A stretch of DNA of 64,000 bases from an uncultured Candidatus Saccharibacteria bacterium (GCA_947302355.1 CAMYUU010000002.1:1-64000), one strand, 5' to 3'. Counted from the stretch's first letter, positions 1 to 9,930 are shown. Made by a program: numbers and translations. Notes: generated from the sequence alone by a model not told the origin.

Positions 1-744
1 TATGGTGGCACACCTGGAGAATATGGTAGTTTTGTGGGGCTTGCTAATTCTGAGATTTCTAATTTCAGGTACTCAAACGCTTCTAACAGTATCTATAAAT
101 CTTCCTCTGCTTCACCAACTGATACTTACGATCCAATAAATAATGTCAAAGAAGACATTGGTACTTACTATTCGAATTATCGTTTTCCACGTTATAATAA
201 CAATAATACGAATAGTTTAATAGACAGTTCTATTTATGTTCAAAGTTATATTAACGTTAGTAGCTCAAGTTATGTTGGCACCAACTATCGCACTAGCTCT
301 AATCTTTACTCTTATGGTAATTATTATACTTGGCCCGCAGCTATGGCTAGTACTAATCATTACACTGATTCCTCTACCTCTGAAGCTGCAGACACTTCTA
401 TTTGTCCGACTGGCTGGCATCTACCATCTAGTGGTGATGCTACTAAAGAATATGGTGCCCTTTCTCAAAGCTACGGTGGGAGCGGCAATGAGCAAAGTGG
501 CACTGGTGTAGGTGATGTTATAAGTAGCCGTTTTCGCAGTTTTCCGAATAATTATCTCTATTCTGGTGTCTTTAGCGATTCGTCTACAAGTGATCGCGGT
601 ACGGTTGGCTACTATTGGAGTAGGTCTGTGGCGGTATATAGCGATCATGTCCATTATCTGTATTCGAATGCTACGACGCTTAATCCGTTCGAAGAGGGTA
701 ATAAATACAGTGGTCTCAGCATTCGCTGCTTGATTGGCTCTTAG
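1..744 (+). CDS. FISUMP-domain surface protein, C-terminal part (5' truncated by window)
   Basis: The reading frame is open from base 1, so the ORF-track start at 34 is an internal GTG and the gene begins outside the window. The visible 247 residues end with the signature of the Fibrobacter succinogenes major paralogous (FISUMP) domain: 'CPTGWHLPSS', 'YYWSRS' and a terminal 'IRCLIGS'. It aligns end to end with the last ~240 residues of the next gene, sharing 'YGGT', 'FVGLA' and 'KSS.ASPTDTY', so the two are tandem paralogs. The family is extracellular and its molecular role is not established; display on the cell surface, perhaps in host contact, is inference. No membrane anchor follows the domain. 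Confidence 0.85.
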   Translation, partial: YGGTPGEYGSFVGLANSEISNFRYSNASNSIYKSSSASPTDTYDPINNVKEDIGTYYSNYRFPRYNNNNTNSLIDSSIYVQSYINVSSSSYVGTNYRTSSNLYSYGNYYTWPAAMASTNHYTDSSTSEAADTSICPTGWHLPSSGDATKEYGALSQSYGGSGNEQSGTGVGDVISSRFRSFPNNYLYSGVFSDSSTSDRGTVGYYWSRSVAVYSDHVHYLYSNATTLNPFEEGNKYSGLSIRCLIGS

Positions 745-837
745 GTTTTTGTGATGATTGTGAGATAAATATGGCGTGATAAATGTTTATGATAATTAAA
801 AGTCTTGTAATTTGAAATAGGATTCAGTATCCAGTTC

Positions 838-866
838 TTGCTTTTTTACCATAAGTACTATATAAT
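838..866 (+). promoter_or_regulatory. Promoter of the 919-4515 surface gene
   Basis: TTGCTT (838-843), a 17-nt spacer and TATAAT (861-866) lie upstream of the large surface gene, giving a predicted leader of about 45 nt. This fits a primary sigma factor. Confidence 0.6.
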
Positions 867-918
867 GTATGGTGACGCGAGGAGTATATAAACATAAAGG
901 TGTGATAATAAGGAAAGA

Positions 919-3900
919 ATGTTTTTTAGAAAAACAAATATTTTTGGGTTTACAATGATTGCAGCTGTCTTGCTGGTCTTTTTGTACTCTCTAAGTTTTA
1001 ACACTACCTCCGTCTTCGCCTATTCCATCACTATGACTACTAATAATTCTATAGAACTAGATGCAGTACCAGGTGATGATGGTGTAACTATTAAGGATGA
1101 ATCTATTAATGTAATATCAGATTGTCGTAGTGGATATAATCTGTCTATTGCTACACCTGAGGGCAGTGATTTATATAAATACGATAATAATACACCAGCA
1201 GCTAATGCATCCTTTACTGCAGTAGATGGTACATCGGCTCTAAGTAGTAGTAATAATACCAATAAATGGGGATATACATTAACAAGTAATCCTACTAGCT
1301 CCACCATCTTTTCTCCACTATCTACTACTACATCTACTTTAAAGACTTCATCTCAAACAGCTAGTCCTAGTAGTGATATTAATGATACCTTCCATATATA
1401 TTATGGTGTAAAGGTAGATACTTCCATTGTTCCAGGAACATACCAAATGGCTCAGGATGGCAATAATAATGCTGGTACTATTGTTTACTACCTTACTATG
1501 GATACTTCCTGTACACAATATACCGTAGCCTTTAACCCTAACGGTGGTACAGTAACCGGTGGTGGCAATAATCCTACTCAAGGTATTGAGATTGGTGTAG
1601 CTACTAGGCTCAGTTCAGCGGATAGTTTAACTGCTCCTACTGGAGCATCCTATACTGATGCAGGAAACAATACCATTACTGGACAAGCAGACAAACTCTG
1701 GACCTTCTGGGGTTGGAATACACAAATAGATGGTACCGGTGATTGGTATAAAGACCGTGAAGCAGTAGAAGACCTCGCCAATGCTGGCTCCACTATTACT
1801 CTCTATGCCCAATGGAAACAAGCAACACTAGCCGATATGACAACATCCACTCCGGTGGGTACTGAAAAAACTATAGACCATAACGAAATGCAGGATATGA
1901 GACCAGAAGTCTGCTACAATTCTCCTATTACTACTGCTGCTAATGCTCCAGCTGCCACCTTATTAGATTATCGTGGTAAAGTCACTACTGGAAGTAATCC
2001 AGAATCAGCCGAGCAATACACAGTCTCTAAGCTTGCCGATGGTAATTGTTGGATGACTACGAACTTAAATCTTGGACGCAGCGGTACTGATGGTCCTAAT
2101 GGCAATGGGACAGTCACACTCACTAGCGACGACACAGACCTTGCCACTAACACCACCTTCACTCTCCCAGCCGGTACTACAACTTCAAACACTACTGCTA
2201 CTGCCGCTACAATCCGTACTACCAATACTAGCGGTAATAACAATAATGGTACTTATTATTCTTGGGCTGCCGCTGTAGCCAATACTGCATCAATTAGTAC
2301 TAGTCCCACTACTTCTATCTGTCCACGAAGTTGGGACTTACCAACTGATGCTGCATATACTAATCTTAAGACTAAAGCCAACTATAGTTCCAGTAATCTT
2401 ACCACTTCTGCCCCTAGTAGTTTCCTAGTTGATGGTGGTTTTACTGATGGCGCTACTTTTTACCAGACTGCTTACAGTCATTTTTGGACTAATACTACTG
2501 GTAGTTCTAGTGTTGCTTATGGGGCTAGGGTTAATGCTACTACTATGACAGTATATAATTATTCTGGTACTACTTATGGTGGTAACAAATACTACAGGAA
2601 GAATATTCGTTGTGTTGCTAGTAATGGTACGGCTACTATTAATTATGATAGCAATGGTACTAGTGAATATCCGGCTACTGGGTCTATAGCGCCACAGGTA
2701 GATGTAGAAATTAATAGCACGCGGACTACAGGATATAGTTTTTCTAGAAATGGTTTTTCACCTAACGGTTGGAATACGGAGCCTGATGGTAGTGGTACTT
2801 CGGTTCCCGGAAATACTCTTATTGCTAACTTGGGTCTAAAACCTGGCGAAACCATCACTCTTTATGCCCAGTGGACCCCACAATACACAATTAATTATGT
2901 CCACAATTGTAAAACTTGGGCGCCAGATGATGCTAACTGTACCGACGCTAAATCTATAGCTACTTCTAATCAGAAAATCAATCTTGATGCTTCCGGTAAT
3001 GGTTCAGGTACACTTAAGAATTATAATGCTTGGACTAACTTATCTGGTTGGAAGATTAAAGAATGGACTACTAATGCTGATGGTACTGGCACGGCTTATC
3101 CGGTAAATAGCACTTATTCTGTAACTGGGGCTAATCCAGGTGATAGTATTACACTTTATGCTCACTGGGTGCCACTTTATTCTATTCAATACGATGGTAA
3201 TGGTGCAAGTAACTCTAATGGTATGGGTACTACCGACCAAAGTACTGGCATAAAGAGCGTTAAACAAACCAATGTAGGTGAAGGTGACCCGGTGGTACTC
3301 CTTGCATCTAACTTCAAACGTGCTGGTTATGGCTTCGCTGGCTGGTCCACCAATCCAAACGCTACGGTAACTAGCGGTGACAAGATTTACGGTCCTATGG
3401 AGACTATTTCGGCTCCAGCATATCCATCTAGCGGCAATATTATCACTATGTACGCCGTCTGGGTAGAAGCTGAGAAAGACGGTAGCAATAATCCAGTCTA
3501 TCTTCAAGATTTCACAGCGAGTGATTGTAACGCCCTGACTAAAGCAGACTTCAATACTTCTACGGGCGTAATTACTCCAGGTAGTGTCATCGCTTTAACT
3601 GATAAGCGTGATGATGAGGTCTACGCAATTGCGAAGCTTGCCGATAATAACTGCTGGATGATAGAAAACCTCAGACTAGAACATGAAGGTACAGTAGGTA
3701 ACAATAAAAACGACAGTAGCGTGACTAATCAATCCCTCTCCCAAGGCTATGGCGGCACCACTGGCACTTATGGTAACTTCGTGGGCCTAGCCGCTTCAGA
3801 ATCTGCTAATTTCAGCAATACTACTACCTCTCTAAGCTTTGCCGACGGCGGTATCTACAAGTCATCACTTGCTTCCCCGACAGACACCTATAACGCAGCC

Positions 3901-4515
3901 ACTAGTACTCTAGAAGACATCGGCACTTCTAACTATCCAGACTACCGTTTCCCGCGTTATAATAGCAACAACACCCAAAGCCTAGTAGATAGCACTACTT
4001 ATACCCAAAACTATTCTAATCCCTCTAGTCCAAGCGACAGTGGTACTAACTACCGCACATCATCAAATATTTATGGTTATGGCAACTACTACACCTGGGC
4101 AGCTGCTATGGCAAATACTAACTATTACACCCGCGGTTCTTCCACTTCTGAAGCTGCTGGTACCTCCATCTGCCCATCTAACTGGCACTTGCCGTCTAGT
4201 AACGGAACCGCCAAGGAGTTTGGTGCTCTTTCCGCTAGCTATGGTGGCACGGGTAATAACCAAAATGGTATTGCACAATCTGGTAACATTATGAGTGGCC
4301 GTTTTCGTACTTTCCCGAATAATTTCCTCTACTCCGGCTGCTTTAGCGGCTCGTCCGCGAACAATCGTGGTACGCACGGCTACTACTGGAGTCGGTCGAC
4401 GTACACCAACAACTTCTCTAACCGTCTGTTCCTGGATTCCTCGATCTTCTACCCGTCCGACGTCAACGGCAATAAGTACCTCGGCTTTAGCGTCCGTTGC
4501 CTTATTGGTTCTTAG
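919..4515 (+). CDS. Large secreted FISUMP / InlB-repeat surface protein
   Basis: This 1198-residue protein has an N-terminal signal peptide (about residues 1-34, hydrophobic core 'AAVLLVFLYSL'). A beta-rich domain resembling the one in the 23775-25073 protein follows (to ~195). Then come an InlB/Listeria-Bacteroides-type repeat (~200-297), a first FISUMP domain (~325-570, 'NCWMTTNL', 'CPRSWDLP'), three more InlB-like repeats (~573-850, each ending 'ITLYAQW'-like) and a second FISUMP domain (~860-1198, 'NCWMIENL', 'CPSNWHLP', 'YYWSRS', terminal 'RCLIGS'). InlB repeats usually act as stalks and FISUMP domains as distal modules. A role in adhesion or host-cell contact is inference. No sortase motif or C-terminal membrane segment is visible. 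The GGAAAG near the ATG is too close to be an ideal SD, so an internal ATG at 955 is possible. Confidence 0.88.
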   Translation: MFFRKTNIFGFTMIAAVLLVFLYSLSFNTTSVFAYSITMTTNNSIELDAVPGDDGVTIKDESINVISDCRSGYNLSIATPEGSDLYKYDNNTPAANASFTAVDGTSALSSSNNTNKWGYTLTSNPTSSTIFSPLSTTTSTLKTSSQTASPSSDINDTFHIYYGVKVDTSIVPGTYQMAQDGNNNAGTIVYYLTMDTSCTQYTVAFNPNGGTVTGGGNNPTQGIEIGVATRLSSADSLTAPTGASYTDAGNNTITGQADKLWTFWGWNTQIDGTGDWYKDREAVEDLANAGSTITLYAQWKQATLADMTTSTPVGTEKTIDHNEMQDMRPEVCYNSPITTAANAPAATLLDYRGKVTTGSNPESAEQYTVSKLADGNCWMTTNLNLGRSGTDGPNGNGTVTLTSDDTDLATNTTFTLPAGTTTSNTTATAATIRTTNTSGNNNNGTYYSWAAAVANTASISTSPTTSICPRSWDLPTDAAYTNLKTKANYSSSNLTTSAPSSFLVDGGFTDGATFYQTAYSHFWTNTTGSSSVAYGARVNATTMTVYNYSGTTYGGNKYYRKNIRCVASNGTATINYDSNGTSEYPATGSIAPQVDVEINSTRTTGYSFSRNGFSPNGWNTEPDGSGTSVPGNTLIANLGLKPGETITLYAQWTPQYTINYVHNCKTWAPDDANCTDAKSIATSNQKINLDASGNGSGTLKNYNAWTNLSGWKIKEWTTNADGTGTAYPVNSTYSVTGANPGDSITLYAHWVPLYSIQYDGNGASNSNGMGTTDQSTGIKSVKQTNVGEGDPVVLLASNFKRAGYGFAGWSTNPNATVTSGDKIYGPMETISAPAYPSSGNIITMYAVWVEAEKDGSNNPVYLQDFTASDCNALTKADFNTSTGVITPGSVIALTDKRDDEVYAIAKLADNNCWMIENLRLEHEGTVGNNKNDSSVTNQSLSQGYGGTTGTYGNFVGLAASESANFSNTTTSLSFADGGIYKSSLASPTDTYNAATSTLEDIGTSNYPDYRFPRYNSNNTQSLVDSTTYTQNYSNPSSPSDSGTNYRTSSNIYGYGNYYTWAAAMANTNYYTRGSSTSEAAGTSICPSNWHLPSSNGTAKEFGALSASYGGTGNNQNGIAQSGNIMSGRFRTFPNNFLYSGCFSGSSANNRGTHGYYWSRSTYTNNFSNRLFLDSSIFYPSDVNGNKYLGFSVRCLIGS

Positions 4516-4593
4516 GTTATTCTTGGTAAGATATTAGGAATATATATTTGTTCGAGATTAGTATTGTTGGATAATTAAGAAATAATTAAAGGA

Positions 4594-5034
4594 TTAGATG
4601 GATTTACGGAAGAAGTTGGTGTCGTAAATTTCGGCGCCGTGGTGTTTGTAGAATTCCTGGGCTGATTCGCGGCCTTCACCGCAGGTGAAGACTAGATTGC
4701 CACAGCTTTTTTCGGCGCACCATTTTAGCATTTCGTTCCAAAGCGCACTACCGACGCCTTGCCCACGGACAGTGGAATCGGTGACAAAATCTTCGAGATA
4801 GGCGTTTTTTCTAGTAATGGGGCCCATAGTGACAGAGAGAGTAGCGATGCCGATGATTTTGCCATCGTCATCTACGGCTAAGAGCATATCATGATATGGT
4901 GAGGCGATAAGGTCTTTGAACCACTGCTCAGGGATTTCGCCACGGTCTTTGCCACTACGGGATAATTGGATTAAGAGTTCACGAATACGATTGGCAGTAG
5001 CTAATGTGTATTCAGTTAGTCTAATAATTTTCAT
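4594..5034 (-). CDS. GNAT-family N-acetyltransferase
   Basis: This 146-residue protein has the GNAT fold. The acetyl-CoA loop reads 'VRGQGVGSALWNEMLKWC', matching motif A (R/Q-x-x-G-x-G/A), after the strand 'IGIATLSVT' and 'YLEDFVTDSTVRG'; the C-terminal 'EFYKHHGAEIYDTNFFRKSI' is the usual motif B end. The substrate cannot be read from sequence. It overlaps the upstream glmM by 4 nt (ATGA) and is probably the last gene of a pta-glmM-GNAT operon. GlcN-1-P acetylation normally belongs to GlmU, so a link to amino-sugar metabolism is only suggested by position. Confidence 0.85.
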   Translation of the reverse strand: MKIIRLTEYTLATANRIRELLIQLSRSGKDRGEIPEQWFKDLIASPYHDMLLAVDDDGKIIGIATLSVTMGPITRKNAYLEDFVTDSTVRGQGVGSALWNEMLKWCAEKSCGNLVFTCGEGRESAQEFYKHHGAEIYDTNFFRKSI

Positions 5035-6347
5035 AAGATTTCTCCTAATTTAGTTTTTAATTCTTCGGCTAAATCTGCGATAGTTTTCTCATCTTTGCCC
5101 CAGATGGTAATGCGAATTAATGGCTCGGTGCCAGAGGGGCGAACTAATAGGCGGCCGTTAACATTAGTGAGCTTCTGGCTGTATTCCAGAAGGAGATTTT
5201 TGGCTTCTTCTTTGGTCTTAAGAGATTCTTTTTGTTCGGGGGTGGCGGTCATATTGACGATTACTTGAGGAAATTTAGTCATGGAGGAGGCGAGGGAATG
5301 GAGGGATTTGCCAGATTCGGCCACGGCTTTGGCTACTGCGAGGGCGGTCAGGATACCGTCGCCGGTGGGCTGGCCTGGCAGGATGATGTGGCCAGATTGT
5401 TCACCGCCAATTTTAATATCCTTTTCGCGCATGGCGGCAGCGACGTTGGAATCGCCTACGGCTGTGATTTCGGTTTCGATGTTTTGTTTTTTAGCCCAAT
5501 TCAGGAGACCTTGATTAGCCATAACGGTAGTAGCGACAGCGTCAAGATGAAGGAATTCGGCTAGAATAACGATGATTTGGTCGCCATCTATGATTTCGCC
5601 CTTTTCGTCTATCATGAGACAGCGGTCACCATCGCCGTCAAAAGCAGCGCCGAAATCAAGATGATTTTTAACGACTAAATTTTGTAAGGATTCTAGATGT
5701 GTGCTGCCACAATTATGGTTGATAGAAGTGCCATACTTTGGATTGTCGTGAATGGTTTGAACTTTGGCGCCTAGCTCTTCGAAGACGGTTTTATTAATGA
5801 CGCTGGTAGCGCCATCTGCGCAGTCTAGGGCTATATTTAACTTATGAAAATCGGTTGGTTGGACGTAATTTAGGAGATGTTCGCGATATAATTGGAGGGC
5901 TTCATCGTGTAAATCTTCTCTGAGGGTGGGCGAGATAAGCTCGTAGGCTTGCTTGGTGGAGAGGGCTTGTTCGATAGCTTCGCAACCTGGCCTTGAAAGT
6001 TTAATCCCGCCGTCTGCGCCGCGTTCAAAAATCTTGATGCCATTATCCGTATATGGGTTATGAGAAGCAGTGACGTCAATGGCGAAATCGAAACCCATTT
6101 CGTAGAAACAATAACAAATAGCTGGAGTAGGTAGCACGCCAGCATTGGCATATTCGATGCCAAAAGTCTCGAGGGCGGATTCTAAGTCGGATAGAATCCA
6201 TTCGGTGGATTCGCGGGTATCGCCAGCGATCAGGACTTTAATTTCATTACCCGCATATTTTGCGAGGCCGTCTATGATGGCCGCGATAAAATCTGGCGTG
6301 AATTCCTCGCCTTTTTGACGGATGCCGTCGGTGCCAAAGTATTTCAT
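5031..6347 (-). CDS. glmM: Phosphoglucosamine mutase
   Basis: This cytosolic alpha-D-phosphohexomutase (438 aa, normal length) interconverts glucosamine-6-P and glucosamine-1-P on the way to UDP-GlcNAc for peptidoglycan. All four signature loops are visible: the phosphoserine loop 'VTASHNPYTDNGIKIF', the metal loop 'DGDGDRC', the sugar-binding loop 'GGEQSGHI' and the phosphate-binding loop 'RPSGTEPLIRI'. The start has an AGAAAGGAG Shine-Dalgarno lying inside the end of the upstream pta-like gene, one base apart, so the two are translationally coupled. The exact sugar specificity against PGM/PMM is inferred from overall similarity to GlmM. Confidence 0.93.
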   Translation of the reverse strand: MKYFGTDGIRQKGEEFTPDFIAAIIDGLAKYAGNEIKVLIAGDTRESTEWILSDLESALETFGIEYANAGVLPTPAICYCFYEMGFDFAIDVTASHNPYTDNGIKIFERGADGGIKLSRPGCEAIEQALSTKQAYELISPTLREDLHDEALQLYREHLLNYVQPTDFHKLNIALDCADGATSVINKTVFEELGAKVQTIHDNPKYGTSINHNCGSTHLESLQNLVVKNHLDFGAAFDGDGDRCLMIDEKGEIIDGDQIIVILAEFLHLDAVATTVMANQGLLNWAKKQNIETEITAVGDSNVAAAMREKDIKIGGEQSGHIILPGQPTGDGILTALAVAKAVAESGKSLHSLASSMTKFPQVIVNMTATPEQKESLKTKEEAKNLLLEYSQKLTNVNGRLLVRPSGTEPLIRITIWGKDEKTIADLAEELKTKLGEIL

Positions 6348-6348
6348 T

Positions 6349-7101
6349 TTAACTCCTTTCTAATAATTTGGATAATACTTTTAACGTGAGAATTACGTCT
6401 TCTACGGTACTGCCGCGAGATAAATCGGCTAATGGCTTAGCGAAACCTTGGATGATTGGGCCGCCGCAGACCCAACTGCCGAAGCGTTCGAGAGATTTGT
6501 AGAGGATGTTGCCAGAATTAAGGTCTGGAGTGATTAGGGTGTTGGCGTCGCCCTGGACGGTGGAGTCTGGGAATTTCTTGTGGCATATAGTGGGGTTGAG
6601 GGCGCAGTCTAGCTGCATTTCGCCATCGATAAGCCAATCGGGGTGATTCTTTCTGGTTTTATCGATGCAAAAGTGGATTTTTGAAAGATCTGGATTTTTG
6701 CCGCCACTGCCGTTAGTGGAGTAGGAGAGCATGGCGATTCTAGGCTGAATGTCTGTAAATGCGGAAAAAGTATACGCGGTATCTTCGATGATTGTATAGA
6801 GTTGATCTTGGTTTGGGAGCTTATTAACTCCGCCATCGGCGAGGGCTAAAACTTGACCTGCTTTTTCGCAGATGAAGCAGCTGGAAAAGAACTCGGAGGC
6901 TAGTGGGATATAATTTTTATAAGCGAGCAAAACGTCGCGGGAAGGATAGTCTAGCCCAGCAATCATGGAATCGGCTTTGCCGGATTCTAACATTTTGGTG
7001 CTTGATATAAGGCCTGGCGCCGCGATGGGTTCTAAATCGGGGAGGGCCTGGAAAGCCGCCTTCATGATGGGGTTATCTAACTCTGGCGTTATGATTTTCA
7101 T
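6349..7101 (-). CDS. Phosphate acetyl/butyryltransferase-like protein (short Pta)
   Basis: This 250-residue member of the PTA_PTB family would transfer acyl groups between CoA and phosphate. The family core is visible: 'MLSYSTNGSG', 'WLIDGEMQLDCAL', 'KFPDSTVQGDANTLITPDLNSGN' and 'GGPIIQGFAKPLADLSRGS'. The usual domain is about 320 residues, and the N-terminal subdomain is shortened here. No acetate kinase lies nearby, so acetyl-P production for ATP is not proven. The gene is first in the operon with glmM. It has no leader: CTATAAT lies six bases before the ATG. Confidence 0.8.
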   Translation of the reverse strand: MKIITPELDNPIMKAAFQALPDLEPIAAPGLISSTKMLESGKADSMIAGLDYPSRDVLLAYKNYIPLASEFFSSCFICEKAGQVLALADGGVNKLPNQDQLYTIIEDTAYTFSAFTDIQPRIAMLSYSTNGSGGKNPDLSKIHFCIDKTRKNHPDWLIDGEMQLDCALNPTICHKKFPDSTVQGDANTLITPDLNSGNILYKSLERFGSWVCGGPIIQGFAKPLADLSRGSTVEDVILTLKVLSKLLERS

Positions 7102-7107
7102 AGGTAA

Positions 7108-7113
7108 ATTATA
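7108..7113 (-). promoter_or_regulatory. -10 of leaderless pta-like gene
   Basis: On the minus strand TATGC-TATAAT is followed by six bases and the ATG, so transcription should start at the start codon. Confidence 0.7.
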
Positions 7114-7137
7114 GCATATAGATTTGGCAGGATATGG

Positions 7138-7143
7138 TACAAT
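7138..7143 (+). promoter_or_regulatory. -10 TACAAT upstream of 7150/7181
   Basis: TACAAT is followed by six bases and an ATG at 7150 that opens an 18-codon ORF. The same transcript would carry an SD for the ATG at 7181. Confidence 0.6.
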
Positions 7144-7149
7144 GATTTC

Positions 7150-7206
7150 ATGAAGCTAATGTTTAAATCGAAAGGAAAAAATGTATACTTTGATGAATTC
7201 AAGTAA
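7150..7206 (+). CDS. Possible leaderless 18-aa leader peptide overlapping the next gene
   Basis: A short ORF (starts MKLMFK, ends DEFK) begins six bases after a TACAAT box, exactly where the window's leaderless genes begin. It ends 25 nt inside the membrane-protein gene in another frame. It could couple translation of the downstream gene or be an accident of an AUG near the transcription start. It is too short for homology. Confidence 0.35.
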   Translation: MKLMFKSKGKNVYFDEFK

Positions 7207-7930
7207 AACGGAAAGGGTATATTCTGAATTGGAGGCCGAAGAAAGTGTTCATGGCTTAGACGATGTGAACAGTTCGGATGCCGAGGAAATCTATAGCTCG
7301 AGAGATGTAAATAGTACGAGTACTTTTGGTAGTACGCACGATTTTGATGTGTTTGATAATATCAACGGTGGCGTTATAGGGGTGGTGGCGATTGTATCGT
7401 TTATTATAGCGATTATTACATTCTTCTTTTTAGTACAGAAAAAGAAGGCGCCGAAGGGGAGGTTCATGAGATGGTTGAGGGAGTTTTTGAATTTTCGTTC
7501 GATTTTGATTGCGGGGATTATTAAGTTTTTATATATTTTCTTGGCGGTGCTACTTACGATTATGAGTATCGTGGTGATGTGTCAAGGACGTGATGATATG
7601 GTGTTAGCCATGATCTTGATTGGTCTTGCGATAATGATATTTGGTAATATTTTCCTCAGGATTATGCTGGAATTAACAATGGCTATTATTATGATGTGGG
7701 AGAATACATCGGACATGCGTGCGGCGTTAGTAAAGGAAGAAGAGCGGCCAGAGGAAGAAGAGCCAAAAGGGCCGGAATCAGAGCCTGAACCTGTGATGGA
7801 GGCGAATCCGGAGCCGGCGGCCGAAGTTGCACCTGAGCCGGTACCTACCCAAAATCAGGGCGAGGCTAACCCTAATCCAGTAGTAGAAGAAACAGTGATA
7901 GCTGAGCAGCAGACTGAAATACAGCAATAA
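7181..7930 (+). CDS. Membrane protein with acidic/Pro-rich cytosolic tail, function unknown
   Basis: I do not recognise this 249-residue protein. It has a polar N-terminus of about 65 residues rich in Ser, Glu and Asp, a first membrane segment ('GVIGVVAIVSFIIAIITFFF'), a basic loop, then two more hydrophobic segments ('FLYIFLAVLLTIMSIVVM', 'MVLAMILIGLAIMIFGNIF') and possibly a fourth. The last ~65 residues are a Glu/Pro-rich low-complexity tail. The start follows AAAGGA with 5-nt spacing. The gene stands alone and converges with dnaK at a shared bidirectional terminator. Confidence 0.7.
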   Translation: MYTLMNSSKTERVYSELEAEESVHGLDDVNSSDAEEIYSSRDVNSTSTFGSTHDFDVFDNINGGVIGVVAIVSFIIAIITFFFLVQKKKAPKGRFMRWLREFLNFRSILIAGIIKFLYIFLAVLLTIMSIVVMCQGRDDMVLAMILIGLAIMIFGNIFLRIMLELTMAIIMMWENTSDMRAALVKEEERPEEEEPKGPESEPEPVMEANPEPAAEVAPEPVPTQNQGEANPNPVVEETVIAEQQTEIQQ

Positions 7931-7945
7931 CAAATAAAAGGACAT

Positions 7946-7973
7946 CAAAATAGCCTCCTTAGAGGCTATTTTG
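7946..7973. terminator. Bidirectional terminator between 7181-7930 and dnaK
   Basis: A 12-bp perfect stem (CAAAATAGCCTC/GAGGCTATTTTG) with a 4-nt loop and A/T arms can stop transcription from both convergent genes. Confidence 0.85.
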
Positions 7974-7985
7974 GTTTGGTGTAGA

Positions 7986-9878
7986 TTATTTATCTACGAT
8001 TTCGCCTTCGATGGGCTCTTCGTCTTTTTTGTCTTTCTTGTCATCCTTTTTGTCGTCGGATTTATCTTCGGCGGCAGCTTGGTAGAGTTTAGCGCCAATA
8101 GGCATGATTTTTTCGGAAAGTTCCTTTTCGGCGGATTCTAGTTGGTCCTTGTCGGACTTTTCGTCGTCTAAGACCTTTTTGGCTTCCTCGACGGCTTTTT
8201 TGATAGTGTCTTTATCTTCGTCGCTGATTTTATCCTTGTATTCGGTTGGCATTTTTTCAGCGTGATAGATGGTGTTTTCTAGGTGGTTCTTGGCGTCGAT
8301 TTTTTCGCGCTTTTTCTTGTCTTCTTCGGCGTGAAGTTCGGCTTCTTTTTGAGCTTTTTCAATTTCTTCTTTGCTCATGCTACCTGGTTTTTCGATAGTA
8401 ATGGATTGTTCTTTGCCGGTGCCTTTATCCTTGGCAGCGATGTGCATGATGCCGTTGGCGTCAATAGTGAAGGTGACTTCGATTTGAGGAATGCCGCGTG
8501 GAGCAGGGGCGATACCATCAAGGATAAAGCGGCCGAGCGACTTATTGTCGGCAGCGAATTCGCGTTCACCTTGAAGGACGTGGATTTCTACCTGAGGCTG
8601 GTTGTCAGCTGCGGTGGAGAAGACTTGGGATTTAGTAACAGGAATGGTAGTATTGCGGTCGATAAGGGGAGTGCGGACGCCACCTTCGGTCTCAATGCCT
8701 AGGGTAAGTGGAGTGACATCAAGTAGAACGATGTCTTTGAAATCGCCTTGCATGGAGCCGATTTGAACGGCGGCACCGAGGGCTACGACTTCGTCAGGAT
8801 TGACGCCTTGCATTGGCTCTTTGCCGAAGATTTCTTTGACTTTTTCGACAACGGCTGGCATACGAGTCATACCGCCAACCATGACGATTTCGTTAATATC
8901 TTTAGTAGTAAGCTTAGCATCTTTTAAGGCTTTTTCGACTGGCTTGGCTAGACGGTCGATGAGGCCGGCGACAAGCTCTTCGAGCTTAGCACGAGTTAAA
9001 GTATATTCGAAATGCTTTGGACCATCAGCATCGGCTGACAAGAATGGAAGATTGATGTCCGTAGAAGTGCTGGAGCTAAGTTCCTTCTTGGCTTTTTCGG
9101 CTTCATCTTTGACGCGTTGCATAGCGGCAGGATCATTCTTAATATCAATGCCAGATTCTTTTTTGAATTCATCAACTAGGAAGTTGACGATGATATTGTC
9201 AAAATCTTCACCACCGAGATGGGTATCACCATTAGTGGAGAGGACTTCAAATACCCCATCGCCGATATCGAGAATAGAGATATCGAATGTGCCACCACCA
9301 AGGTCGAAGACGGCGATTTTTTCGTCTTTATTAGAATCAATGCCATAAGCTAGCGCAGCAGCAGTAGGTTCGTTGATAATACGCTTAACTTCGAGGCCTG
9401 CGATTTTGCCGGCATCTTTGGTGGCTTGGCGCTGAGAGTCGTCGAAGTAGGCTGGCACCGTAATAATAGCTTCGGTGACTGGCTCGCCAAGGAAGGCTTC
9501 GGCGTCAGCTTTAATCTTAGAGAGAATCATTGCGGAGATTTCTTCGGCGGTGTATTCTTTGCCATCCATTTCTACGGCTACACTTTGGCCTTTTTTGACG
9601 ATTTTATATGGACTGATTTCTAGGTCATGCTGGACTTCTTTGTCTTCGAATTTGCGACCAATAAGGCGCTTGATACCATAGATAGTATTCTTTGGATTAG
9701 TGACACGTTGGCGTTGCGCAACTTTACCTACTAATCTTTCGCCTTTTTTGGTGACGGCTACTACAGATGGAGTAGTGCGATCGCCTTCGGAGTTAGTAAT
9801 AATTTCAGGTTTCCCGGCTACCATGTACGCGAATGCGCTGTTGGTGGTACCGAGATCAATTCCAATCATTTTTGACAT
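7986..9878 (-). CDS. dnaK: Chaperone DnaK (Hsp70)
   Basis: This cytosolic ATP-dependent chaperone (630 aa, normal length) works with GrpE, encoded at 39.2 kb, and DnaJ, which is not in the window. The nucleotide-binding domain shows 'GIDLGTTNS', '[13 protein letters not shown]' and '[10 protein letters not shown]'; the linker '[13 protein letters not shown]' leads into the substrate domain, and the C-terminal lid ends in a Lys/Asp-rich tail with 'EGEIVDK', close to the usual EEVD-like end. It starts after GAGGAAAA. The promoter is overlapped by one canonical and one degenerate CIRCE operator, so HrcA repression is expected. It is monocistronic and separated from grpE by 29 kb. Confidence 0.98.
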   Translation of the reverse strand: MSKMIGIDLGTTNSAFAYMVAGKPEIITNSEGDRTTPSVVAVTKKGERLVGKVAQRQRVTNPKNTIYGIKRLIGRKFEDKEVQHDLEISPYKIVKKGQSVAVEMDGKEYTAEEISAMILSKIKADAEAFLGEPVTEAIITVPAYFDDSQRQATKDAGKIAGLEVKRIINEPTAAALAYGIDSNKDEKIAVFDLGGGTFDISILDIGDGVFEVLSTNGDTHLGGEDFDNIIVNFLVDEFKKESGIDIKNDPAAMQRVKDEAEKAKKELSSSTSTDINLPFLSADADGPKHFEYTLTRAKLEELVAGLIDRLAKPVEKALKDAKLTTKDINEIVMVGGMTRMPAVVEKVKEIFGKEPMQGVNPDEVVALGAAVQIGSMQGDFKDIVLLDVTPLTLGIETEGGVRTPLIDRNTTIPVTKSQVFSTAADNQPQVEIHVLQGEREFAADNKSLGRFILDGIAPAPRGIPQIEVTFTIDANGIMHIAAKDKGTGKEQSITIEKPGSMSKEEIEKAQKEAELHAEEDKKKREKIDAKNHLENTIYHAEKMPTEYKDKISDEDKDTIKKAVEEAKKVLDDEKSDKDQLESAEKELSEKIMPIGAKLYQAAAEDKSDDKKDDKKDKKDEEPIEGEIVDK

Positions 9879-9903
9879 TTTTTCCTCACTTTCTTTAATT
9901 TGG

Positions 9904-9930
9904 CTAGCACTCGTGTATGTAGAGTGCTAA
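9904..9930 (-). promoter_or_regulatory. CIRCE operator (HrcA site) 1 of dnaK
   Basis: TTAGCACTC-N9-GAGTGCTAG on the minus strand is an 8+9 of 9+9 match to the CIRCE consensus. It begins a few bases after the predicted transcription start, where HrcA would block clearance. Confidence 0.95.

Noticed and set aside
7150-7930. Frameshift joining the 7150 ORF to the 7181 gene
   Set aside because: The 7181 ATG has a good SD and the protein needs no extra N-terminus; no homology supports a fusion.
8800-9348. 182-aa ORF opposite dnaK
   Set aside because: Antisense shadow of a highly conserved gene with biased codons; no start signals.
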